7,898 nt of DNA, taken from positions 1 to 7,898 of the forward strand of contig CALIZJ010000262.1 in the NCBI GenBank assembly GCA_938028845.1, read 5' to 3'. Within the stretch, counting starts at the first letter, position 1; each line of letters begins with the position of its first letter. This stretch comes from an uncultured Blautia sp. (GTDB lineage: Bacteria; Bacillota; Clostridia; Lachnospirales; Lachnospiraceae). The position numbers were made by a program, and so were the translations under genes. This document shows positions 1 through 5,666 of this stretch, piece by piece. Below the pieces are notes generated by a model. It was not told the DNA's origin, did no database searches, and saw only the letters and a list, made by a program, of their open reading frames with translations.

Positions 1-259
1 TGACATAGCCGCTGGATTCCGCCTGACACACCTTTTCTTCCCGGATGGCAAGACCGGTATAAGTCTCATTCCGGGACAATGGTCCGGAGATTACCTGATA
101 GGATTCCACCTTATCAGAAGTAAGGTACAAAACAGCGCTGAACAGCATATACAAAAACAAAACAGCAAAAATAACTGTTCCAATATTTAGTCCTACTATT
201 TTTTTTGCTTTAGCTAAAATCCCCGGTGTTTTCACGGGATTTTTTTTATTTTTAGGCAA
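1..259 (-). CDS. HlyD-like membrane-anchored adaptor protein, N-terminal fragment (3' end outside window)
   Basis: The first 86 codons of a minus-strand gene that runs off the left edge. I read it from a TTG start because AAAGGAGG lies 7 nt upstream and no in-frame ATG is suitably placed. The product begins with a Lys-rich cytoplasmic tail (PKNKKNPVKTPG), followed by one membrane helix at about residues 22-46 (containing GTVIFAVLFLYMLFSAVLYL), then an outside segment (VESYQVISGPLSRNETYTGL, then AIREE and SSGYV). This N-in, single-helix layout with 'GPL..N.TYTGLAIREE' and 'SGYV' resembles the HlyD-family/periplasmic-adaptor-like proteins of Clostridia often found near sepF and yggS; there the beta-barrel/lipoyl part follows. 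In Gram-positives the role is poorly known. The gene has its own promoter and is separated from the upstream protease by a terminator. The family call rests on remembered similarity of a short fragment, so it is moderate. Confidence 0.6.
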   Translation of the reverse strand, partial: MPKNKKNPVKTPGILAKAKKIVGLNIGTVIFAVLFLYMLFSAVLYLTSDKVESYQVISGPLSRNETYTGLAIREEKVCQAESSGYV

Positions 260-266
260 ACAGATG

Positions 267-274
267 CCTCCTTT
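267..274 (-). promoter_or_regulatory. Ribosome binding site that fixes the TTG start of the HlyD-like gene
   Basis: On the minus strand AAAGGAGG stands 7 nt before TTG at 259. This near-perfect match to the anti-Shine-Dalgarno at ideal spacing is the main reason for accepting a TTG start. Confidence 0.75.
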
Positions 275-294
275 TTTATAACCAATATGAAATT

Positions 295-323
295 ATTGTA
301 ACATTTTCTTGTGTCAAAAACAA
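295..323 (-). promoter_or_regulatory. Probable sigma-A promoter of the HlyD-like gene
   Basis: Reading the minus strand, TTGTTT (323-318) is followed after 17 nt by TACAAT (300-295), and TG one base before it gives an extended -10 (TGTTACAAT). The predicted start near 288 leaves a leader of roughly 29 nt. A perfect TTGACA (317-312) lies inside the spacer but is only 11 nt from this -10, so it is not used as the -35 here. A short inverted repeat (CTTGT/ACAAG, 309-325) overlaps the promoter; its meaning is unknown. Confidence 0.5.
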
Positions 324-332
324 GGAAAAATG

Positions 333-376
333 AAAAGAAAACACCACCGAACAGCACTCTCTGCTCCCGGTGGTGT
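333..376 (-). terminator. Intrinsic terminator of the secreted protease gene
   Basis: A 9-bp perfect stem (ACACCACCG 341-349 with CGGTGGTGT 368-376) encloses an 18-nt loop that can form a small 4-bp inner stem (AGCA/TGCT). On the minus strand it is followed by TTTCTTTT. It begins 16 nt after the protease stop codon and isolates that gene from the HlyD-like gene downstream. Confidence 0.85.
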
Positions 377-391
377 CTCCCCCTGTCCTTA

Positions 392-2809
392 TTATTTAAT
401 ATTGATCTTTTTTACAGACCATTTACCATAGACTTTTGTATCTCCGTCTAAGGTATAAGCGCGAACTCCAAAATAATAAGTTCCTTTTGGAATGTTTTTC
501 AGACTGATCTTTTCATAGGTTTTATTCGTGTATGTTTTTACACGTGAGGATGGATTAAAGGTCCCGCTGCTGAAACTTTTTTTCGTAAGCACATATTCAT
601 ACCGATACGCGTTGGAAACCTTGGTATATGTGACGTTTAAAGTTCCCTTCCCGGTTCTGCATGTTTTAATCTTTGGGATTCCTGGTGTGGTACCCTGGAT
701 CTGCATGGTATAGATATCTGACCAGGAGCTGAACTGCTTAATACCGTCTGCATCTCTTTTATAGGAATGTACAGCGATATAATAGATCCCTTTTGGTATA
801 TAAGAAAAAGTTACACTATCATTCGTAATGTTTTTCTTGATCTGCGTGTAATTTTTCGTTTCTAAAAAATCCGGGGACGTGCCGATAACAAAATCATATC
901 CGTCAATGTCCGATGACCCGTTGCTTACGCTTACCTTTGCACGGTTTCCATTGGAAACCTTCACAGAGGTGATCACAGGTTTTGAAGGGACTGTCTCAAT
1001 GGGATCCGATGTCGCGGTTCCGATCCCCTTAATACAGATATTACAGTTATAGCCCAGATCCATCATATCTGACCATTTTTCTCCGTCATACAGATAGCTC
1101 TGTCCATAATCTGCTGTAAAAATACGGCTGTTGGAATTCGTGGTCACTTTTTCGTGAGGCACGTAGCCATTTTTGTCGTTAAATTTCAGCTCTATGGCAA
1201 ATTTTTCTCCCTTGGCAATGGGGATCGCCTGAGTCAGCTCTACAGTAAAATATCCTGAGTAGGACAGGCTTCCTGACTGGGTATACACCAGTTTTCCCGT
1301 ATCCGGCGAAGAATCCACATACCGGTAAACGGATATCTCATAGGAAAGTGGGAATGCCGCTGCGTAAAAGCTTACTTCCCTCAGATACTGGTTTGTAGTG
1401 GAGGTAAATACATTTGCCCCTGAAATGCGAAGATCATTGCTTGGATTCTGGGGTTTGATCACAGAAGCATACCCTGTGCCGTCGTACTGGCTGATCACTA
1501 CATCTTCCGCCTGGCCGAGAGCTTCATTTTCCATCTCGTAGAAAGAAGGCTGTTTAAGGGAACGGTCATAATAGGAAATCCAAAAATAGCCGTTCTCTCC
1601 GCTGGAAGTTCCCCAGCTGTTCTGCATGAGAAAAGCACCAGGTTTTTCTGCTGCAGTTTCTTTTGTATCGTCCCAGCCTACAAGAGTGACGGAATGATCC
1701 GGGGTGACAGGTTCCGGATTATAAATACTCTTTGTAGCGGGATCGTAAGGATCTGGCGTTCCGTTTGCTTTTACGCCCACTTCCACGCCGCCGTAGTTTT
1801 TGATAAAGTATTTAATGATCTTGATCTTATCTGGACGGAACTGAACCTCGCCGTTTAGCTGAGGCTGGTAATTCACCTCCGGAAGCCAGTAACAGTTTTT
1901 CAACCGCGCTTCCTGCACATTTTTATTTACCAGATTATCCAAAATACTGGTAGTGCTTCCGGGACCATCAATCACATCTGCGTCAAACAGAAGGGATAAA
2001 GGATACTGGCTGCTGTATGCCACACCGTAGCCTCTGGCTAATGTGGCAGTAGAATAAAAACGGTTTCCACTTCCCTGGGTCCAGCGTGTGATGGCTCCGC
2101 TTGTGGTAATCGGTACGAAAGTCTCATCTTTTGTACCGTCTTCCGTGTTTGTATTTTTTCCGTGAAAAGCACTGTACACAAGATGAGTTTCAGACAGATC
2201 CACACCGCCGCCTGCAAGTCCACGCTTCATCATGCCGGTTTCAATGGATTCCAGCGTGCTGAACGCCCAGCAGACATTTAATGCGGCCTGATTCTTTACA
2301 GGTGTAACGATTCCATCGTCGCTTAAACGATAGGAAGGCGCATAATAAAACATCGACGAGGTATCTGCATCTTCAGATGACTGGTCAGAAAATAACGAAC
2401 TATCATCGCCCAGTCCTGTGTCATCTGAAAACAGTGAAACATCATTGCCCGGAACGCTTTTTGCTGCCGCGCCGTCGTCAAAAGCGGCTGAGCCGTCAGC
2501 AGATCCGCCGTCTGAAAAGGCAGAGCTGTCGTCCTGACCATCGGGCGTTTCCTGGTTTTCTCCGTCTGTAATAGTCTTTTCTGATGGAACTGTGGAAGAA
2601 TCAGTTCCCTGTCCAGTATCTTCTTCCAAGTCAAACATCGCCACAGGATCGTATGTAGGCAGATAGCCGCTGTCGGAAGCATCTCCCTCCACAAGCTCAT
2701 ACAGCTCATACACCGTTCCTGCTGACACAGAAGAAGCGGAAGCCAATGACATAGAAAATACCATGGACAGACATACCAGGAATTTCTTTTTCTTTGTAAT
2801 AAATCTCAT
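392..2809 (-). CDS. Secreted papain-like (C1A) cysteine protease with lectin-like and two C-terminal FN3-like domains
   Basis: An 805-residue exported peptidase. Residues 1-30 form a signal peptide (KKKK, then FLVCLSMVFSMSLA, probable cleavage after SVSA at 30). Residues 31-156 are an Asp/Ser/Gly-rich stretch with repeated D-x-S-x-F-S-D motifs. The C1A catalytic domain spans about 157-430: VTPVKNQ with oxyanion Gln174, nucleophile Cys180 in VCWAFS, His372 in PDHSVTLVGW and Asn397 in LMQNSWG, so the catalytic set is complete. The usual QGSCGSCWAF is altered to QAALNVCWAF. About 435-600 is beta-rich and fits the lectin-like domain that commonly follows such peptidases in Clostridia. Residues about 608-705 and 709-805 are two related FN3-like repeats (each with IPKG.YY). 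No LPxTG, choline-binding or lipobox signal is visible, so release or non-covalent wall association is inferred. ATG at 2809 is preceded by AAAGGTGA. Single-gene unit with its own promoter and terminator. Substrate unknown. Confidence 0.9.
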   Translation of the reverse strand: MRFITKKKKFLVCLSMVFSMSLASASSVSAGTVYELYELVEGDASDSGYLPTYDPVAMFDLEEDTGQGTDSSTVPSEKTITDGENQETPDGQDDSSAFSDGGSADGSAAFDDGAAAKSVPGNDVSLFSDDTGLGDDSSLFSDQSSEDADTSSMFYYAPSYRLSDDGIVTPVKNQAALNVCWAFSTLESIETGMMKRGLAGGGVDLSETHLVYSAFHGKNTNTEDGTKDETFVPITTSGAITRWTQGSGNRFYSTATLARGYGVAYSSQYPLSLLFDADVIDGPGSTTSILDNLVNKNVQEARLKNCYWLPEVNYQPQLNGEVQFRPDKIKIIKYFIKNYGGVEVGVKANGTPDPYDPATKSIYNPEPVTPDHSVTLVGWDDTKETAAEKPGAFLMQNSWGTSSGENGYFWISYYDRSLKQPSFYEMENEALGQAEDVVISQYDGTGYASVIKPQNPSNDLRISGANVFTSTTNQYLREVSFYAAAFPLSYEISVYRYVDSSPDTGKLVYTQSGSLSYSGYFTVELTQAIPIAKGEKFAIELKFNDKNGYVPHEKVTTNSNSRIFTADYGQSYLYDGEKWSDMMDLGYNCNICIKGIGTATSDPIETVPSKPVITSVKVSNGNRAKVSVSNGSSDIDGYDFVIGTSPDFLETKNYTQIKKNITNDSVTFSYIPKGIYYIAVHSYKRDADGIKQFSSWSDIYTMQIQGTTPGIPKIKTCRTGKGTLNVTYTKVSNAYRYEYVLTKKSFSSGTFNPSSRVKTYTNKTYEKISLKNIPKGTYYFGVRAYTLDGDTKVYGKWSVKKINIK

Positions 2810-2851
2810 ATCTAATCACCTTTTTAATTTGTGTTAGATGGGGTCAAGTTT

Positions 2852-2880
2852 ATTATAAGTTGAATGAAGATAATTTGCAA
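2852..2880 (-). promoter_or_regulatory. Sigma-A promoter of the secreted protease gene
   Basis: On the minus strand TTGCAA (2880-2875) and a perfect TATAAT (2857-2852) are separated by exactly 17 nt. The predicted transcript starts near 2845, giving a leader of about 35 nt that ends with AAAGGTGA 6-7 nt before the ATG. The -35 lies only 12 bp from the edge of the dyad at 2893-2919. Confidence 0.8.
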
Positions 2881-2892
2881 GAATAAAATTTA

Positions 2893-2919
2893 CAAACGTA
2901 TTTTCCGAATATTTGTTTG
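2893..2919. promoter_or_regulatory. Imperfect 27-bp dyad resembling two weak LexA boxes (candidate lexA operator)
   Basis: Two abutting 14-mers, CAAACGTATTTTCC (2893-2906) and CGAATATTTGTTTG (2906-2919), match the Bacillus/Clostridia SOS box CGAACRNRYGTTYC at about 12 and 11 of 14 positions by my count. Together they form a dyad centred on 2906 whose ends are CAAAC and GTTTG (10 of 13 pairs complementary). The right half overlaps the weak -35 of the lexA promoter, which is where an autorepressor would be expected. Neither box has perfect GAAC/GTTC half-sites, so LexA binding is an inference. Confidence 0.45.
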
Positions 2920-2945
2920 CTTTTTGGGAGGAAATGTGCTATCAT
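2917..2945 (+). promoter_or_regulatory. Probable lexA promoter (extended -10)
   Basis: An extended -10, TGCTATCAT (2937-2945, hexamer 2940-2945), lies 17 nt after a weak -35 TTGCTT (2917-2922). Start of transcription would be near 2952, giving a leader of about 36 nt. The weak -35 overlaps the candidate operator. Confidence 0.55.
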
Positions 2946-2987
2946 TGAAATAATAGAAATATTTATGAATATACGGGAGGTAACTAT

Positions 2988-3608
2988 ATGGCATACGGCA
3001 AAATCAGTCCCAAGCAGCAGGAAATCCTTGAATATATAAAAAGCGAAATCTTAAACCGGGGATTTCCCCCTGCTGTAAGAGAAATCTGTGAGGCAGTACA
3101 TTTAAAATCCACCTCTTCTGTCCACTCACACCTGGAAACACTGGAAAAGAACGGCTATATCAGAAGAGATGCCACAAAGCCCCGCGCCATTGAGATCATT
3201 GATGATAACTTTAACCTGGTGCGCAAGGAAGTGGTAAACGTTCCTTTGGTCGGCGCAGTAGCCGCCGGAGAGCCGATCCTTGCAGTGGAAAATATTGAGA
3301 CCTACTTTCCCATCCCCGCTGAGTACATGCCTAACGAACAGTCCTTTATGTTAAAAGTAAAAGGGGAAAGCATGATCAATGCGGGAATATACGATGGAGA
3401 CCTTGTATTGGTAAGGCAGCAAAATACTGCCGAAAACGGAGAAATCGTGGTTGCCCTCCTTAATGACTCGGCAACTGTAAAAACCTTCTATAAAGAAAAA
3501 GGACACTATCGCCTGCAGCCGGAAAACGATGCCATGGCTCCTATCATTGTAAAAGAAAACCTGCGTATTTTGGGTAAAGTTTTCGGGGTATTTCGTTTTT
3601 ATCACTGA
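2988..3608 (+). CDS. lexA: LexA repressor (SOS response regulator, self-cleaving)
   Basis: A 206-residue protein, the normal LexA length. It represses DNA-damage genes as a dimer and self-cleaves when RecA filaments form on single-stranded DNA. The N-terminal winged helix-turn-helix (about 1-70) shows SPKQQEILEYI, GFPPAVREI and LKSTSSVHSHLETLEKNGYI. The C-terminal S24 peptidase-like domain has the Ala93-Gly94 scissile bond in GAVAAGEP, nucleophile Ser128 in KGESM and general base Lys165 in ATVKTF, so autocleavage should be intact. The start is fixed by GGGAGG 7 nt before ATG. It stands alone, divergent from the protease and convergent with the ribosomal operon, and ends at a shared terminator. 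Candidate LexA boxes just upstream suggest autoregulation. Confidence 0.98.
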   Translation: MAYGKISPKQQEILEYIKSEILNRGFPPAVREICEAVHLKSTSSVHSHLETLEKNGYIRRDATKPRAIEIIDDNFNLVRKEVVNVPLVGAVAAGEPILAVENIETYFPIPAEYMPNEQSFMLKVKGESMINAGIYDGDLVLVRQQNTAENGEIVVALLNDSATVKTFYKEKGHYRLQPENDAMAPIIVKENLRILGKVFGVFRFYH

Positions 3609-3649
3609 TTCGGAATATCTTTGCTGCATACGTCTTACAAATGAGCACA

Positions 3650-3682
3650 AAAAGCACTGCTGTATGGAAGCAGTGCTTTTTT
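3650..3682. terminator. Bidirectional intrinsic terminator between lexA and the rplU-rsfS operon
   Basis: AAAAGCACTGC (3650-3660) pairs perfectly with GCAGTGCTTTT (3670-3680) around a 9-nt loop. On the plus strand it is followed by a T run (3677-3682); on the minus strand by TTTTTGTGC. It lies about 40 nt past the lexA stop and about 45 nt past the rsfS stop, so it can end both converging transcripts. Confidence 0.9.
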
Positions 3683-3724
3683 GCCGTAAAAACTATTTGT
3701 TTACATAATATAATTATGGTAAAC

Positions 3725-4081
3725 TTATTTTGTAAATTCTTCCGCACCAACGATTTTTCCATCTCTCCAGATTCTTTCCAGATCGTAAAACAAACGGTTT
3801 TCCTCATCAAAAATGTGTACGATCAGATCGCCGTAGTCCATCAGTATCCAGGCGGAATTTTTCGTACCTTCGATCTGCTTTGCATCGTATCCGGCACGGC
3901 CAAGGACTTCTTCTACATTGTCCACCATCGCCTGTACCTGATTTTGATTGCTTCCGCTTGCAATGATAAAATACTCTGCAATTACAGAAACATCATGAAT
4001 ATCAATCACCTTGATATCCTTTCCTTTTTTTTCATCCAGCGCTTTGCACGCCAGACGCGCCATTTCCTTTGCTGTTTCCAT
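3725..4081 (-). CDS. rsfS: Ribosome silencing factor RsfS (Iojap/YbeB family)
   Basis: A 118-residue protein of the usual family size. RsfS binds uL14 on the free 50S subunit and blocks joining with 30S, lowering translation when nutrients are short. Family signatures are visible: VIDIHDVSVIAEYFIIASG at about 25-43, SNQNQVQAMVDNVEE at 44-58, and the C-terminal SAWILMDYGDLIVHIFDEE at 77-94 followed by FYDLERIW. AGGAGG lies 7 nt before the ATG. It is the last gene of the operon, 16 nt after yqeK, and transcription ends at the bidirectional terminator. The methyltransferase yqeM that follows in Bacillus subtilis is absent here. Confidence 0.96.
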   Translation of the reverse strand: METAKEMARLACKALDEKKGKDIKVIDIHDVSVIAEYFIIASGSNQNQVQAMVDNVEEVLGRAGYDAKQIEGTKNSAWILMDYGDLIVHIFDEENRLFYDLERIWRDGKIVGAEEFTK

Positions 4082-4097
4082 CCGGATCCCTCCTTTG

Positions 4098-4700
4098 CTA
4101 TATTTTTCTTGGATTAGAATTTCGCTTCATGTGTATATCTTTATAATATATAAACGCATCGTTGGTGGTGCTGTCAATCTCTTTGGGATTTTCCTCAAGA
4201 TAGATCAGCGTATCTTTTAAAATCTCATACATACATTCGTCCAGGTCCTGGAATGCAAGCTTGCGTATTGCAGGCAGATTTTCCGCCTTATCACGCATAG
4301 GTTCTATATAATCGGCAATATAGACGATCTTTTCCAGGAGTCCCATTTTCGGTTTGCCTGTGGTATGGTAAGTGATCGCATTTAGGATTTCCTGATTTTC
4401 AATGCCGTATTTTTTATTTGCGATATACGCTCCAAGTTTTGCATGGAGCAGAAAAGGATGTTCCTTTTCAAAAGGAGAAATTTCTATTTTGTGCTGACTG
4501 CACATTTTCAGCTTCTTTTTATTTGGAATACATTTGGCGCAGTCATGGAGCAGACCGGCGGCCTGGGCATCGTAAAGGTCATAGCCATGCACCATTGCCA
4601 GGGAAGCGCAGGTATACATAACGCCCATTGTGTGCTGAAACCGTTCCTCATCCAAATATTTTGAAAGTTTTTTCTGCATCTTTATAAAATCGTACTGCAT
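4098..4700 (-). CDS. yqeK: YqeK-type HD-domain hydrolase (probable Ap4A hydrolase)
   Basis: A 200-residue HD-superfamily phosphohydrolase. Metal-ligand candidates are His23 (RFQHTMGV), His52-Asp53 (LLHDCAK), His86 (FLLHAKLGA), His112 (ITYHTTG) and Asp130 (IADYIEP), the usual YqeK pattern. Known family members hydrolyse diadenosine tetraphosphate symmetrically to two ADP using iron; that activity is carried over here by homology. Its ATG overlaps the nadD stop by one base (TAATG), and only a G-rich run (GGGGG) precedes it, so translational coupling to nadD is likely. The adjacency of nadD, yqeK and rsfS is widely conserved in Firmicutes. Confidence 0.94.
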   Translation of the reverse strand: MQYDFIKMQKKLSKYLDEERFQHTMGVMYTCASLAMVHGYDLYDAQAAGLLHDCAKCIPNKKKLKMCSQHKIEISPFEKEHPFLLHAKLGAYIANKKYGIENQEILNAITYHTTGKPKMGLLEKIVYIADYIEPMRDKAENLPAIRKLAFQDLDECMYEILKDTLIYLEENPKEIDSTTNDAFIYYKDIHMKRNSNPRKI

Positions 4701-5341
4701 TATCTTATCCCCCGCCCTTCCTTTGCATAATAAATCTGATGGCTGCGGATATACTCCCCTACTTGATCCGGAACATAATACCGGATACTCTCTCCCCGGC
4801 AGATCCAGTCCCGGATCTGTTCACTGGAGATATCAATATTTAAGGTATCCAGCCGTAAAAACTGTCCCCCAAACTGCTGGGACAAAAAGGTCATCTCTTC
4901 ATTCAGTTCTTTAAGGGGCATATGGTTCCTGGTAGCGACTACGATAGTACAGGCGCTGCAGATTCTTTTGGGCTCTTTCCATGTGGCAAAACTATAAAGA
5001 GAATCTGCGCCAATGATAAAATAATAATCGGTATCCGGATTTTCTTTTACAAGATTTTCCAGTGTTCTGTAAGTATAAGAATAACCGTCGGCGTTCATTT
5101 CTATAAGCGATAACGCAAAATGCGGATTGCCGGCTATGGCTTTTTTTACCATTTCTACTCTTTGGATGTCGCTGGCTCTGCCTACTCTGTTTTGCTTATG
5201 AGGCGGATTGCCGGCAGGCATAAACCATACCTGATCCAGCCCCATCTGCTCATATGCTTTTTCCCCTAAAATCAGATGTCCAATGTGAATGGGATCGAAC
5301 GTTCCGCCCATGATCCCGATTTTCTTTCTTCTTATTCCCAT
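4700..5341 (-). CDS. nadD: Nicotinate-mononucleotide adenylyltransferase NadD
   Basis: A 213-residue cytoplasmic enzyme that joins nicotinate mononucleotide and ATP to make deamido-NAD, the penultimate step to NAD. The nucleotidyltransferase signatures are complete: GGTFDPIHIGH at 12-22 (with the HIGH-type motif), MPAGNPPHK at 41-49, FIIGADSL at 108-115 and ISSEQIR at 171-177. The last is usually ISSTxIR or ISSSxIR, so Glu174 is a mild oddity. I chose ATG 5341 because GGAGG sits 7 nt upstream and the family starts with a short K-x-x-x-I-G-I-MGGTFDP lead; the frame stays open to a TTG at 5413 but that would overlap yhbY and lacks a site. It follows yhbY by 19 nt. Confidence 0.97.
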   Translation of the reverse strand: MGIRRKKIGIMGGTFDPIHIGHLILGEKAYEQMGLDQVWFMPAGNPPHKQNRVGRASDIQRVEMVKKAIAGNPHFALSLIEMNADGYSYTYRTLENLVKENPDTDYYFIIGADSLYSFATWKEPKRICSACTIVVATRNHMPLKELNEEMTFLSQQFGGQFLRLDTLNIDISSEQIRDWICRGESIRYYVPDQVGEYIRSHQIYYAKEGRGIR

Positions 5342-5348
5342 GTACGAA

Positions 5349-5353
5349 CCTCC
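5349..5353 (-). promoter_or_regulatory. Ribosome binding site fixing the nadD start
   Basis: GGAGG on the minus strand ends 7 nt before ATG at 5341, in the 19-nt gap after the yhbY stop. It decides against the longer in-frame reading that begins inside yhbY. Confidence 0.8.
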
Positions 5354-5360
5354 ATGGATC

Positions 5361-5651
5361 TTATGGAAGAATGATTTTTTTCTTATCTTTTTTGCCTTCC
5401 CGGTATAACACAATTTTCTTTCCGATCACCTGGACAACCTGGGAATGGGTGCGCTCTGCAAGAACTTCCGCCATGGCACGGGGATCGTCCATACAGTTTT
5501 GGAGCACGCTGATCTTGATCAGCTCTCTTGCAGCAAGTGCTTCCTCTACAGAAGCCGTGTTTTCCGGAGTTACTCCGCTTTTTCCAAGCTGCAGGATAGG
5601 ATCAAGCTTCATAGCAAGGCTTTTTAAATAAGCTCTTTGTTTACTGGTCAT
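5361..5651 (-). CDS. yhbY: YhbY-type RNA-binding ribosome assembly factor (CRM domain)
   Basis: A 96-residue single CRM (CRS1-YhbY) domain protein, the normal size. The opening T-S-K-Q-R-A-Y-L-K-S-L-A, the GxxG loop LGKSGVT at 22-28 and the later ELIKISVLQN and VVQVIGKKIVLYRE stretches are typical. Family members bind pre-50S particles and rRNA. It sits 15 nt after obgE, preceded by AGAGGAAAGG, and 19 nt before nadD, matching the common obgE/yhbY/nadD neighbourhood. The tail is Lys-rich (GKKDKKK). Confidence 0.95.
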   Translation of the reverse strand: MTSKQRAYLKSLAMKLDPILQLGKSGVTPENTASVEEALAARELIKISVLQNCMDDPRAMAEVLAERTHSQVVQVIGKKIVLYREGKKDKKKIILP

Positions 5652-5666
5652 AACCTTTCCTCTTTA

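Noticed and set aside
312..317. Perfect TTGACA as the -35 of the HlyD-like gene
   Set aside because: It is 11 nt from TACAAT and no acceptable -10 lies 16-18 nt downstream; TTGTTT at 323-318 has the right 17-nt spacing.
2323..2709. A 128-codon open frame on the minus strand inside the protease gene
   Set aside because: It lies in another frame under the Asp/Ser-rich repeat, has no ribosome binding site and no recognisable sequence; the protease frame carries signal peptide and catalytic motifs.
2765..2790. Possible lipobox (LVC) in the protease signal peptide
   Set aside because: Val precedes Cys where Gly, Ala or Ser is required, and the hydrophobic stretch continues after the Cys to a normal SVSA cleavage site.
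3609..3724. Small gene or RNA between lexA and rsfS
   Set aside because: Only the bidirectional terminator is supported; no open frame with a ribosome binding site is present.
3641..4117. A 158-codon plus-strand open frame antisense to rsfS
   Set aside because: It starts inside the shared terminator hairpin and has low-complexity Phe/Cys-rich content typical of the complement of a conserved gene.
5342..5413. A longer NadD starting at TTG 5413
   Set aside because: It would overlap the yhbY 3' end, and GGAGG at 5349-5353 points to ATG 5341.
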